From: Pyrocephalus nanus
Taxonomy: Eukaryota > Chordata > Aves > Passeriformes > Tyrannidae
Assembly: GCA_038380795.1 (NCBI GenBank)
Contig: CM076280.1
Coordinates: forward strand, 11,902,501-11,966,500
Length of the DNA stretch: 64,000 bases
Reading direction: 5' to 3'
In this document: positions 25,316 to 37,240 of the stretch, piece by piece
Layout of the letters: each line of letters starts with the position of its first letter
Position numbering within the stretch: the first letter of the stretch is position 1
Notes under the pieces: generated by a model
The model's database searches: none
The model's input: the letters and a program-made list of their open reading frames with translations, nothing else
What the model was told of the DNA's origin: nothing
Position numbers and translations under genes: made by a program

Positions 25316-25482
25316 GGCTGCCCAGGTCAGTGGCAGAGTGATCATCCCGGGAGGGATTTAAAAGACATGTAGATGTGGCATTTGGGGACATAGGTTAGTG
25401 GTGGTCTTGGCAGCACTGTGGTAATGGTTGGACTTGATGATCTCAGAGGGCTTTTCCAACCTAAACAATTCCATGATTCTAT
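25316..25482 (+). mobile_element. CR1 LINE 3' end
   Basis: Roughly 167 bp match the CR1 3' end: the GGCTGCCCAGG start, a GATGTGGCATTTGGGGACAT stretch, the diagnostic TGGTTGGACTTGATGATCTC at 25424-25443, then TTTTCCAACCTAAA, ending in the 3' octamer-type tail TGATTCTAT. The element is 5'-truncated, as most CR1 copies are. Sequence after 25482 is unrelated. The body appears only moderately diverged, so it is probably one of the younger insertions here. CR1 is the dominant LINE of birds and supports the avian assignment. Confidence 0.93.
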
Positions 25483-27864
25483 CCCTGTCCTCACAAATCT
25501 CATTTACTGTCATCATTGTGATAAATAACAATTTTGTACTGTAAATGGAAGCAAATATTTGATGTCACATGATGCTTTCTTTGCATTAATTAGCAATTTA
25601 CTGAATAAATATTGCTGTGCAAACCAACAATCAGTATCTTGTAATTAAAAGCCTGTTCATGTTTATCTGCAATCTTTTCCCAAAGATAAAAACCCTGTGA
25701 AAACCACAGGCTACAGATGTTTCCAAAGTGGCAAAAGTGTCAGGGTAAAGAACCTCACACCTTTCCTCCTCAGTACTCGCATGCTACCAGTTAATGTCTT
25801 TCAGAGTCAAACCATAAAATCCTTGCATTCTGCAGAAGCCATACATCAATAAAAATAAACACCTGAGTCCAGGCCTGTTTGTATCTGACCCATTGCCTGT
25901 TGCCAAAACCGACAAAGATCTTTAGCCTCCAGATTTCCCATGGTCATGCAAAATAAGGTCTGAGTGACAATAAATATCATTTTTGCATTAGGCACATTTT
26001 TCTTTCATATAGAGTGTCATAAGTGGATAAAGAACCTGATATTGTGGGTACCTAAAGCCCAACACAGCTTCTGCTAAGGGACCTTCAGGGATAAGAGGCT
26101 GGTGCACTGTTAAAGATTAAAACCCAGCCGTCTGCTTTTATGCTTGAGAGTCCTTCGCGACTCCCCGGTGACATCACATTCATCTCACCGTATTTGAAAA
26201 ATGCATTTAAATGTCAAAACTAAAGTACCCAAACAAGGGCTCCTTAGCACACTAACTGTTAACACATTGCTGAGCCAAACGCCTTCCCCAAGACATATGG
26301 GGCCAACTCTATCCATAAAATATACCACAAGTAACACACAAAATCCCGGAGGAAATAAATACTCTCTGCTCTACTCTGACCTGGTTTTTCCTCCCAAAAC
26401 ACTCTTGAAGACATGTTTCAGTGCAGCAGTGGACATCAATTTCAAACACCTTCCTGCAGCACTGCACTCCCCCTGGCTGAGGAGATGCTTCAGACCACAG
26501 GGCTGCTCTGAGGGCTGGGAGCACCTGAGCTGGAGGTGCTGCTGAGGTCACACACTGGGTACTCTTCACCTCAGTTGAAATAAAACTGTTCAGATCAATG
26601 AACTCAGTAATTTACTTCAGACAGACCTAATCAGTGCAAGGTAAAAGAGAGGCAACTTTGCAAAATGTAAATGAACCTGACACCAGAGACACAAGTAATG
26701 GGAATTCAATGGCAGCTGGTGCCAGAGCAGCAGAACTGTGAGCTGTCCCCAATTCCAGCTGCTTGGAATAGAGAAAAAGTGGAAGAGGAATAGGCTCCTT
26801 CCTCTTGCCCTGCAAAGCTGTGGCAGCAGGATGCTCAGCCTGGGGGTGAAAAGCAGCTCTGCCCTGGGGCTCTGCTGCTGCTCTGCACACCCCAGCACGA
26901 GGGGGTACCAATCTGCTGGGATTTTTCTCCTCCCTATACAAGTACCAATGCCTCTGAAAGTGCAGAAGGAAACTGGGACAGGCCATTCTGAACCCCAGAT
27001 GGGAAGGAGAAGCTGCCCACGTCTGGTGGCTATTGGAGAGCAGGGATCAGTGGGAAGGCCAGAGGCAGGGAAGAACCCACTGGCCCAGTCAATCTGTGCT
27101 GATCAGGCTTGGCCCCAAGTGCTGCTGCTCCGTTTTCCTGCCAGAGCAGAGCCAGCCCCTGGCCAGCCCTGGGGCTGAGGGGCTGCAGGAAGTGAAGCAG
27201 CCACTGGAAGACACAAAATGCCCCGTTTGCTCAGGGAAGCCCAGTTTTCCTTGGGCAATGTGGGAATGAAGCCAGGGCACACAGTGCTCATATCACAGTG
27301 ATGGCATCACTGTGTAAGCAGCAGCTTTTTCTGAGAAGAGCAGTTAGGTCTTCATAATGGACTGCAACTTTGTAAAATAATTTAATTTTTTCCTACTGTT
27401 ACGATGCCAGAATTTCAATCAGACAAAACCGTATAATGGATTTCTTTTGCTGGGCATGTTACATAAATTGCATATTCAAGTACTATAAAATATTTGTAAC
27501 AGACAGGTACTTTTCTAAATTGGGTCTGACAGTAAGCGATGGTGACTGGAATATTTATGTGATGGCACCTATGCAAGGAGGCAAAATGCAGGGTGTGGGA
27601 CTAGGAACATGGCAGCAGGAATCCCACGCAGGGTTTGCAGCTTTTCTGCCCTGCTGCACTGAGCTCCCCAGCCAGCTGAGTCCGTGATCGGTGCCATCAG
27701 GGAGCAGTGGCGGAGTCCATCATGCAGAGAGCCCCACAGCAGAGATTTGGACAGATTCTCCCTCCCTCCCTCCTTCTAGGTCTGAAAGCACAGTTATTTT
27801 GAATCTTGGCACTTCCACACCTGGAAGCAGCAGCCACGAGCTCTGAGGAGGCAGAGAGGGCTGG

Positions 27865-27932
<68 letters not shown>

Positions 27933-28049
27933 CAAGCTGCCCTGCCCAAGGCTGCAAGAGGGGGAGCTGGAAGGATGTTCCTTGTCCAGGGCAGCTGCCC
28001 CCAGTTCTTACCCAAGTCTTGCTCCGTTGCCAGACCCTCCCTGAGACTG
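25483..28049. other. noncoding DNA downstream of CR1
   Basis: 25490-26060 is AT-rich with TTGCATTAATTAGCAATTTA near 25582, an enhancer-like palindromic core (TTAATTA). 26140-26210 keeps CpGs (TTCGCGACTCCCCGGTGAC). 26500-27260 is GC-rich. Nothing coding recognised. Confidence 0.4.
27866..27932 (+). repeat. (GGGACA)n hexanucleotide microsatellite
   Basis: About eleven nearly perfect copies of a GGGACA hexamer. The frames that read it as Gly-Gln or Pro-Val repeats are artefacts. G-runs every six bases give G-quadruplex potential on the plus strand. Confidence 0.95.
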
Positions 28050-28310
28050 AGCACTCATTTCAGTAACATTTCCTTGACAATCACAGTTGGCAGGTCCATA
28101 CTTTGCTATTTACAATTAAAATATTGTATTGATACAAATAGGCTTTGGCAGCCGCTTCAAGAGGTTTTTAATTGAATGATTATTGTATTAAATAACTGTT
28201 TTTAATGGAGCATGAACTTGCTTAAATGATGACTATAGAGCTATTGAGAGTCCAGCAAATTTTCCATGTATTTCCATCTTTTCACAAATAAATATTTATG
28301 TCTTGCCAGT
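28050..28310. promoter_or_regulatory. AT-rich regulatory candidate
   Basis: TATTTACAATTAAAATATTG, TTTTTAATTGAATGATTATT and ACAAATAAATATTTATG cluster in 250 bp, with one retained CpG in GCAGCCGCTTC. Confidence 0.25.
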
Positions 28311-29489
28311 AGAAGGATTTCCTGGCTGACCACAGAAGGTGGCAGGGAGAAAATCCCAGCCCTGGGCTGAGCTCTGAAATTGTGGCTGGCAGTTTCTCAG
28401 GCTGTGCCCATGGTGCACATGCTGTTCTTGGAGTGTGAGTGCTGGGTGTGCAGGAGGATGAAGGGGAAGTGGGACTTCATTAACCCTGATCACAGGCCAG
28501 CTGCAGCACCAGCACCCTGAGAGCCCGAATCACCTGGCCTGAACACACCCTGAGCCCCAGCCTCTTGGGGGTTTGACTCCTGCCAGGATATTTCCAGTCA
28601 TCCCAACCTGTCATTAGAAGTCTCTGTGGCACAGACACCTCCGTCTGTCCCCCTTCAACAATAGCTCACGTCAATTTGCATTACACAAGAATAGCAGAAG
28701 CAAACATGAAGATGAACCCTCTGAAAAAGGCTTGCACAGCTCTTCAGCATGAGCAGGATTAATCACAGATCATAATTACCATACCAAGAGGTAATACTTC
28801 AGCAGCTCAGCCTCACCTCCCAGCTCCTGGACAAAACCAGGATCTATCCAAACCAGGGTAGCAGCAGTTGTGCTGCATCCTCGCCCCCACCCCATTTTTT
28901 AAATCATCACTCAGAATAATTCTGGATTTAATGATTTATCAGCACCTTTGCTGCCTCGAGGCACCCTGCTCCCATGGGGTCAGCGTGGAGGGGACCACCA
29001 CCATCCTCCTTCTGCGTGCCAGGGAGGCTTTGCTACCCTTCCAGCTGATGCAGCCACATGACAGCAACGGGCACTATTGGTTTACCAGCTCCATTAAGGC
29101 TCCAATAACTTAACAACAGATCAATAAACCATTATCACCCTCCAGCCTTGAAAACCCAGTCACCCCAAACGCACCCCGCTCTGACAAGCTCATGGTTTCT
29201 CATCCCGAGGAGCCAAGACAGCTTGTTAACAGAGTCTGGCTGCCAAAACATCCCTTCCTGCAGGAAGGGGCTCCCCCTCGCCTCTCCCAGAAGAGATCAG
29301 GTGTCCCCAGAAGGCAGGGTCTGCTGGCAGGTGAAGGTGTTCCCTCTGTGCCTGCAGGACACCCCTTCCCTCGGGGCACGAGGGCTCCCCCACCACTGCC
29401 ACGCACCAGGTCCTCCCCAGGTCACAGCAGTGTCCCCTGGGTCACACACCAGCTTGGCCACCAGCCTCTCCCAGCTACCATGAGATAAA
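28311..29489. other. noncoding, mixed
   Basis: GC-rich ends. The middle (28660-28790) has CTCACGTCAATTTGCATTAC with an inverted octamer at 28674-28681, and ATCACAGATCATAATTACC. The plus frames around 29150-29490 look accidental. Confidence 0.4.
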
Positions 29490-30200
29490 AATCAATATTG
29501 CTGCTTTACCTTTCAAACACCTGTATGGCTCTCACTCTCAGAGAGAATTAGCAATTTGAAGTGCTAACAATTTACTTTGCTAAAAATTTAATTCAGCGAT
29601 TTCCCATAAATTGTGTGCAGCTCAATAATAAAAATACTATTTCTACATTTGGAAGCTTTCCATCACTGGTCCTGTTCTTTTGCAGAACAAAATAGCTTTT
29701 CAGACAGAGAACTATCTCAAAGTATTTTCTGAGAAGCGATATTGAATTGTTACATTAGAGGAGAAAGTTTGGCTCCTTTTGTAAGAATCATACATTTCAT
29801 AATAGTCTGAACAAAGAAAGTTGTCTCTGAGTGCCATAATTTAGTCCTGAAAAAGTGACAAACAAATAATTCCAACTAAACTAGAGAAAGAAAAGAAGTG
29901 ACTTTTAATTATATAATCTTTTTTGATTAATTTATTTCTGACAGTTTTATAGGCTGACAAGAGAAAGTGTTTTATATGCAAAAAACATTATTCACTCTCA
30001 GCTGTTAAAGCATAAAAATTGTCAAATGATTTTAATACAGTTTTAAGTTTAATGTTTATTGTCAGAAAAAAAGTCCACAGCAATTACCAGTCACATGGCC
30101 CTTAATTCTTTGCTTCTGACAGCAAAAACAATAAAATATGGTTTTGCCCAAACCTTTTACTGTACAGATTTATGAGGTTTAAAAGACAACTGTTTTTCTT
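29490..30200. promoter_or_regulatory. long AT-rich block
   Basis: About 700 bp at low GC with AGAATTAGCAATTTGAAG, AAAATTTAATTCAGCG, TTTAATTATATAATC and ATATGCAAAAAACATTATTC. There are few CpGs, so constraint is less suggestive than in the 17-kb block. It ends in TTTGCATTTCAG (30206-30217), an acceptor-like string with no exon after it. Confidence 0.25.
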
Positions 30201-30807
30201 ATTTGTTTGCATTTCAGGAGCGAAACTTCCAGCCATTTTCCAACAGGAGTGATCCCCCCTTTGACCCGAGCAGGCCAACACAGACAGGGTCACACCTGCC
30301 TCTGAGTGCAGAGCTGGGGCAGTCCCTGCACCTCCATCAGTGCTGAGGTCAGGGAAAGAACAGCTGCTGCACCTCCTCCTGCTTGGAGCTCCACTTCCTT
30401 CCTCTGGCATTTCATGGGCTTTGAGATGCTCCTTGCAGCTCACTACCTGCAGACCTGGGATGCAGCAGAGGCAGGAGCTGGCACACTCATCTGTGGAATT
30501 TTAGCAGCAGCTCCATTTTCCTCACCTGGAGCACTGTCAGTACACCAGTGTGTCACACTCCAGGGGTGACAGCCAGAGGTGCTGGGGACAGAAGACCCTG
30601 TGGCCCAGGTGCCAGCAGGTGCTTTCCCACATCCTGCCATCCCCGAGGCTCTGTGCCCTGCCAGCAGGAGAGCAGGTGCCCAAAAAGGGCACGTCAAGGG
30701 CTGAGAGGGCTGTGAAACGGTACATAACTGATGATTTTTAATATCAGAATAATGAAACCAAGCTGAGAAATATTAATCTTTTTTAAAATGTAAAGAACCA
30801 GGGCTCT

Positions 30808-30822
30808 GTTTCCATGGTAAAC
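30808..30822. promoter_or_regulatory. X-box-like palindrome
   Basis: GTTTCCATGGTAAAC is a degenerate X-box with a three-base centre. Part of it, CATGGTAAAC, recurs at 30863-30872. Confidence 0.3.
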
Positions 30823-31239
30823 CACATCCTGCACATTATCTATCACCTGGGGATTGCAGTGGCATGGTAAACAGAGGGGTAAATACAGGAGAGAGGCACT
30901 GCTCTGCTCTCGGCAGAAATAAGCTGTGCTGCCAGTATAAAAGCATAATGGCATTTTCCAGATCAGCCTCCTCAAAGCAGCCAAGTTTCCGTGCTGTTTC
31001 CTGCATTTCCCAGGGAGGTTTCCCCTGCCCCTTTGCTGTGCCTCCAGCCATGAGGCACACTGAATCCCCCTCTCAGCTCCGGATCCAGCACCCCTGAGCA
31101 GCAAGCAGGCTGCTCTGCCACAGGGACTGGTTTGTGTCAGCAGCACAAGTTGTTTATATCAGTTTTTTTATATCCTCATACCCTCCCTAGCCAAGAAGAA
31201 AGCAAAAATCCCACCAAAACCCCTCCCAACTTCTAGGAG

Positions 31240-31400
31240 TTTGCAAACCCCTACTATAAATAGACCCCTAATAGGAGGCTGGAATAGGATACAATTTATT
31301 TCCAGATCTGATGGGCTGACCTTCATCATCACTCGAGGCTCTACTTGTCATGAATTATGGGCAATTCACTCAGTAGTGGAAATAAATTGTATTACCAGTG
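31240..31400. promoter_or_regulatory. enhancer candidate with consensus MEF2 site
   Basis: CTATAAATAG (31254-31263) is a perfect MEF2 consensus. It is followed by AATAGGATACAATTTATTTCC and GAATTATGGGCAATTCACTC in an AT-leaning block with few CpGs. It could also be read as a TATA box, but no promoter features surround it. Confidence 0.3.
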
Positions 31401-32369
31401 CTCAGTATCGTGTCCTCCACACGTGGCACAGGGTGGGCGGCAGCTCCTCCCCAGCACTGCTGGGAGCAGCTCCCAGCTTTGGGGAGCACCCAGCTCAGTG
31501 GGGCTGGGCAGCAGCAGCCACATTTGGGGGCATTTCTGAAGGTGCTGTCCCGAGCAGCAGTCGGTGTGTCCTTGTCACCAGCCATGGACCAGCCCGGGCC
31601 ATCACCACCCTGTACCATCTCCAGCCACCCCACACACTGTTCCTCACGTCATCCAGTTCCACTATGGATTCATTAGCAAATTACAGGACCAGGTGGAGCA
31701 AGCTGGGCCCTTCTGCTGGCTTTGATCCTCCTACTGATCACAGGAGTCCGACCAGAGCAGCAGCAGCCACGGCTCCTGCCCTGTTCACCCCTCCTCCAGG
31801 CCCTCCAGACAGGTCATGAGATGGGGAATCGTGAGAAAAAAGAGGTCACAGCATAAATCAAGTGCAGTTAAGATCAATATAAACAAAAGCAGTAAATACC
31901 AAATATAAGTGTTTAAAGCCAAGGCTCTGCTGGTGCAGGGGGTGGCAGTCCCTGGGTCAGCCTGTCGGTCCCAGCCACCCTCTCTCACTCCAGCACCTGC
32001 TCTTGCTGCCAGACTGCAGAGTGAAGGAAACAGATGCAGAGCTGGTCAGAAAGCACCAACTCCTGAACAAAACAGGCTTGTGCAGAAAGCAGTCTGTGCT
32101 GCTCCACGCTTGGAGGGGCTGCCCGGGGGTGGGAGCTGCCCTCACACTGCCCCAGCCCCTCACGGGCCATCAGACAGGGGAGAGGTTACAGCCCAGTCCT
32201 GTGCTGGGGATTTCTTGCCTGGGCATGCACAAGAAAGGCTTTCTGGAGCTGGGCAGTGATGAGCTCCTACACAGCTCAGAGCAGAGATGAGCTTGGGGTT
32301 AGTGTTACACAAGGAACACACCAGGCAGGAACTCATTATTTCATAGTAGAAAATGGTACCTGGAATTCT
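31401..32369. other. GC-rich noncoding DNA
   Basis: The 192-codon plus frame starting at 31241 shows no domain and begins in an AT-rich regulatory-type block. An AT-rich island lies at 31830-31915. Confidence 0.4.
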
Positions 32370-32462
32370 CTATTAAAAAAAAAACAAACCCAAACCAAAC
32401 AAACAAAAACCCAAACCCAAACCAACCAACCAACCAAACAAACAAAAAGGAAAAATAAATAA
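32370..32462 (+). repeat. A-rich CAAA/CCAA simple repeat
   Basis: A run of ten A's is followed by about 80 bp of AAAC, CCAAACC and CCAACCAA variants, ending in AAATAAATAAA. It could be the expanded tail of a lost retroposed element, but no element body is recognisable upstream. Confidence 0.85.
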
Positions 32463-32939
32463 AGGAGCTCAGGCTTGCTAAAAACAGTAATCTCACTCTT
32501 CCCCACGAATATTCACAGTCCCTCCTTCTCCCAGCACAGCCTCATCCCTGCCTGCACCACAAAAAATTCACTAAAAGCAACAGCCTGTATCACAGTTTAT
32601 CAACAATTCATCAAGGCCCAGTCCAACAAGTGGCTAAATACAAGATAAATTATAATCACAGCACCAAAGAATAAGGCATCTATCAGCACACAGACCCTTG
32701 TGGCCTTGCCAGGATATGGGAACACAGAAAAGCTCCCTTCCCACAGCAGCTCAGGCTCCTCTACAAGCACATTTCTCCCAGTCTGAAGTTACTGGTAGGA
32801 ACTGGGACCCAAAAGGGGCTGATAGCAAGGACACAGTGGTTTCTCATCAAGGAGAATAAGGGGTCTCTGAGCCCTTTCCTGGGGCCTGGCCACGCTGGGT
32901 GATGGTGCTCCCATTCCCATGCCAAACAGTCAAGAGACC

Positions 32940-33400
32940 TAGAGCCCTGTTACAGAGATCTCCCTTTTTCTGGAATGATTTTAAAAATAGTAAAAAGAAT
33001 CGTTTAATTTTAATAATAGATGATTATTGTTCATAAGACAAATATGTGTCACCCTTAATTATTTTTGCAGAAAGCTCCTTGCCCAACGTGTTTTTCAAAC
33101 GAGAAGGTACTACAAGGGTATTTCTCCTGTTTTCCTGGCTGCAGATGCACGGTGAATCCTAATTAAAACCTTTAAGTCTTATTCCATTTACAAGAAGGAG
33201 TGTATAATTTTTCTTTTAGCTTTTTTTAATACAGGGTCTCAATGCCCATTACAAAAATTCCAATGCATCTTTGAAGTTAGCAGCTAATTATATTTCTCCA
33301 AGTTATATATCTGGAGTTCTAGATGGGGAAAAGGCAATTACTTTTTTTTTCTCGTTTAGCATAACAATCTCCAAAGCTTTATTGGAGCTCCAGTGAGTCA
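32940..33400. promoter_or_regulatory. AT-rich conserved-element candidate
   Basis: AGAATCGTTTAATTTTAATA, AGATGATTATTGTTC, CACCCTTAATTATTTTTGCAG and TTAGCAGCTAATTATATTTC mark a TAAT-dense block. CpGs persist in CCCAACGTG and AAACGAGAAG. A 36-bp segment (33071-33106) bounded by an AG acceptor and a GT is discussed separately. Confidence 0.32.
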
Positions 33401-33499
33401 TGCTATAGATCAGAGCCCGGGCTGGAAAGAGGAGGAATTTGGGGGGCAGGCAGGATGCTTGCTCAGCTCTTGCAGGCTCCCTCCCTTGTTAGTGTGCTG

Positions 33500-33740
33500 T
33501 CTCCACCAGGACACTCGCTAATTGTTTGTGGAATGACCGCGGTGCTTTTTGCCTCGACAACTTTTCCGGGGAGGTCATTCAGCACATTCATTACGGGGCA
33601 CCTGCTCGCGCTGCTGGAGCGAAGGGTCTGTCAGCATTTTCCAGGAGTTTATAACTTGGCTGTAAATGTTTGTGTGGAGCTGGAAATCGTTGCGTGATTT
33701 CTCCCAGGCAGAAACCGTCTGGTTCAGGCCGTTTGTTCCC
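33500..33740. promoter_or_regulatory. CpG-retaining block with GGTCA inverted repeat
   Basis: GAATGACC (33531-33538) and GGTCATTC (33573-33580) are perfect inverted copies across 34 bp. Between and after them many CpGs are kept (ACCGCGG, CCTCGAC, TTCCGGGG, TTACGGGGC, GCTCGCGC, GGAGCGAAG, AATCGTTGCGTG). TGACC/GGTCA are nuclear-receptor half-site words. The plus-strand frame over 33455-33697 has no recognised domain. Confidence 0.3.
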
Positions 33741-34294
33741 GTCTCGCTGTGCCCAGGTGCTGTTGGCAGCACTGGGTGGGGACCCCTGTCCCAGTGCCCG
33801 TGAGCCCCTGCCTGCCAGGCTGGGGGGTGCTGGGCTGGGCACTGCTCTGGGTCTGCAAGGACAGACTCACCCTCTGGCTCTGGGCAGAGCAGGGGGACAG
33901 TGCTGGAATCTGCTGCTGCAAGACCCCACGCCGTGCTGGGTGCAGGGCTGTGGGGGCCCCGGGGGGGTGGCAGTGATGCTGGGCGGCCTGGGCAGCTGGT
34001 GGGCTGCTGGCCATGGGAGCCCTGACCTTTGTTAGCTGAATTGCTGTGAGCTTCAGTTTAACAGTCCTCAGCTACCTTTTTTTTTGAAAGATCTGTTATG
34101 CTTGGAGCATCTTGCATCTTCCTCTTTCTCAAAACTGAACTTCAAAATGCTTTCAGAGATAGGTCTGGAATTTGTGCATCAGCCCAGAGATGTGCATTTG
34201 GCCAAGCTGGGGTACCCTAATGGTCCCTGCATGACAAGGACTTTCGTAGATTTCCTGCTCACCACGGCTGCACTTGTGATAATGAGAAGGGAAA

Positions 34295-34346
34295 ACCCCA
34301 ACCAACCAACAAACAATCCCCCCCAAAACAAGCAAACAAAAACCTG
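34295..34346 (+). repeat. CCAA/CAAA-rich simple repeat
   Basis: The tract runs from AACCCCAACCAACC to AAACAAGCAAACAAAAACC with a CCCCCCC run in the middle. Composition is like the tract at 32370, two kilobases upstream. Confidence 0.75.
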
Positions 34347-35057
34347 CCAGGAAATAAATTCCCTTGTACGTGCTGGACCAGGGGGAGAAAATAAAGCCAG
34401 TTCCCAGCTGGTTTCCAGCTCAGCCCCATGTTTTTGGCCAAGGATGGGTAACTCCACCCTGATGTGCATCAGCAGATAGCACACTCTCTCTCCCTGGCAG
34501 CTGATTTATTCCCTCTGATCCTGGGACTGTTTTTTAGCAGGGGCTATCCCAGACCACTGACTGTTTGACCAGACCTATCTGTGACACTGACACCAGGGAT
34601 GAGTTCCCAGAAGTGTTTTCAGAAGCCAAAGGATGGGAAGGCACTCAAACAGAAGGAGCCCAGAATTGGTTCAGGCTGCTCAGTTGGCTTTGATTTCCCA
34701 CAAACTCTCACCCTCTTTACAAACTGGAGAAATGCTGGTGGCCTCAGGACCAGGATACTGGTTTTCCCTGCCTCGGGGCAGAGGGCCCACAGCTCCTTGA
34801 CTCAGCCCTGTCCCTGCTCTGGTGGGACCCGTGGTGCTGGAGCCCCTCTAGGTGTGGTGGGTGCAGGGGTCTCCCTGCCCTCGGCTGTTTGGGGCTGGAA
34901 GCGCTCCCAGAGCACGGCTCTCACCTGGCTCTGTGCTCAGGCCAGCAGCAGCTGTGATGGGTAAATGTTCCCCTCTGACACCTCCAGCCAGAGCTGTCTC
35001 TCATGATACCCCAGCCCTGCTCTAAACAATGAGAATGGGGCACCCCCTTTCCTACAG

Positions 35058-35122
35058 CTCCCCCAGCCCCGGGGCACCCCCAGTCCCCAGCCCCGGGGCA
35101 CCCCCACTCCCCCAGCCCCGGG
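35058..35122 (+). repeat. 24-25-bp C-rich minisatellite, about 2.6 copies
   Basis: The unit CCCCAGCCCCGGGGCACCCC recurs with small length differences, first near 35061, then 35086, with a partial copy near 35111. CCCCGGGG is palindromic within each unit. Confidence 0.85.
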
Positions 35123-36789
35123 AGTGATGGAGCGGCTGTGGCCACTGGGTCGGAGCTGTCGGAGCACGCAGGGCAACAGCACTGAGACGCTCTGCTGCTG
35201 GGGAACCTGTGAGAAATTAAATTCTCCACTTGGCTGGGCTGGGTGACTTGGCTTTGCTCTGCCGACTTGTTCCTTCATTATTTTTTTGGCCGATAACTGA
35301 CTGCAAGCTTGTCTTGTCTGTTTAATACCAGCACAGTGGCTCCAGGAGAGGCTCAGGCTTGTCAGTCTCGGCGAGTGCTCACTGTATTGCTCTCCCCACT
35401 TCATTTACTCCACGGACAGGAGGGGAAAGGCCTCAAGGTGCTGCCGAGCCTGGCAGCTGGGATGGAGGGTTTCTCTGCAGGGTGGGCTGCTCTGCATGGA
35501 ACAGGCTGGGGCACGGGGAGATCTGAGCGTGTCCAGGGGAGCTTGAATGGGGCCAGGTGAGCTGAGGACAGTAATTATGAAGATTAATCTCTCCCTCACG
35601 CCTTGGAACATGCTGAAATCTCCAGGCAGCCTCACAGCCATGTTTGCAATGGACTTGGCTGTTCTTGCTCTCTGAGCACCTGTGGCTGCAGTGGGATGTG
35701 GATGCAGGGCTGACATTTCCTCTCTGGACAGAAGAGATGCCATTTCTGAAGCACCATCTCCCCATGTGTGTACTGTTCTATGCAGACTAACACGGTTTGG
35801 GTAGCACGAGGGTCCAGAATCTACTACAAGGCCAAAGCCACACACCCAGGCAGACCTGGTTGCATCTGTCCCTGGTGTTTTTGCAGCAAAGATGGAAGGG
35901 GGATCAGTTCAGTCCCCTGAGACAGGTCTTTGCCTGGAGGACAGGCTGCCTGCACTTGGCTGCAGTGCCAGGACAGTTTGGTTCTTGGAGCAGGGCTTCG
36001 CAAACACAGTTGGTTTTTGTTTAATTAAGAGCAAGCAGAGAATTTAAAGACTCTGTTTTTTCCACCCTGTGATAAATTAACTTCCTTCTTGCTCAGGAGG
36101 ACAGGAACAGTCCAGATCAATGATCTTACTGATGCCTGGCCTCTCCTCCTTTGGAGGCAGAAAGGGACAGGGAGCGTCAGCCCCTGCCCCTGCCTCTGCC
36201 TTTGGGGCAGCAAGTGGAGCGACTGCGGGTAATGATGATGAATGGCATGATTAATGCTGGAACTCAGACCTACAGCTGGAATTTTAGACCCTATTCACAG
36301 AATAATATCCAGCTCCTGCTGTGCTATTTGGGGGCACTTGGGGTGCAGCTGAAGGTGGTGGGGTGCTCCATGTGAACCCCCCAACAGATGGACACCCCCT
36401 GTTCCAGGGATCAGAGGGCTCCTGTTCCCGTGCCTGGCTTGGTGCAGAGCTGCCTCCAGTGTGGATGTGGCTGTGCTGAGGGATGCCAGTGTCCTGTGAC
36501 AGGCACCAGAGGAGATGTGGGCACCCACAGCTAGGATGTCCCAGACCAGAGACCGCTGGATGGTGGCTTTTGTCCCTCTGGGTCCTGGGCAGAAAATAAG
36601 TTCCCATTTTTAAATTTTTTTGTGCATTTAATACCAACTGGTAGATTTATATATTTCCCAGAAATCACTAGATAGACACAACACCTTCAGCTCTGCCTGA
36701 ACAATGCTGGACCTTGGCTGCAGTTTTCACTTTTCTAAACTCCTCCTTTAAATGTATTTTTATACAGCAGTGTTGACCTTTTCTGCCAG

Positions 36790-37240
36790 CCCCCGTGGAG
36801 CGAGGTTGTATCTTGTGTAAAAGTCATATCAAATGGGCCACAAAAAATCACTCCTGCCTGATTAAAATGAATAGTCTAGACGGCGTGTGCATTTTCCTTC
36901 TGTGTCGTTAGCTTTGTGTGAGAGCTTGCAGCAATCAGGGCTTTTATGGGAGAAACACAGCCACAGGTACCGCAGGCTGCCTTAGCGGATACTAATTACA
37001 ATCCCTGCAAGGATTGATTTGCAAAGAAAATTTCTATTGCCTCAAGGACAAACGTTTGTGCAAATCATATTATTGTGCATGAGAAATTGGTAACACTTTA
37101 TGAAACGGTTCTTTTATAAATACTTTACTATTTATTAAATTAAATGGTTTTATAACAATCCTTTTGCTAAGTTAAAATATCGTAAGTGTTCTGGTTTTGC
37201 ATTATTTCTGTGCTACAAAGCCTGCTGTTAGGGCTCTGTT
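36790..37240. promoter_or_regulatory. conserved-element candidate
   Basis: Composition becomes AT-rich with scattered CpGs: TCTAGACGGCGTG, TGTGTCGTTAGC, CCTTAGCGGATACTAATTAC, ACAAACGTTTGTGC (palindromic core AAACGTTT), GAAACGGTTC and ATATCGTAAG. No repeat or frame accounts for it. Confidence 0.34.

Larger units (their letters stand above)
33741..36789. other. GC-rich noncoding DNA
   Basis: Holds the CCAA tract and the C-rich minisatellite. At 36176-36200 CCCCTGCCCCTGCCTCTGCC is low complexity. No gene recognised. Confidence 0.4.

Noticed and set aside
27806..28066. Frames encoding Gly-Gln or Pro-Val repeats
   Set aside because: Direct translation of the GGGACA microsatellite on either strand.
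36233..36360. ATGATGA box followed by CTGA, snoRNA-like
   Set aside because: The boxes are about 120 bases apart, no terminal stem or C'/D' boxes are evident, and both motifs are common.
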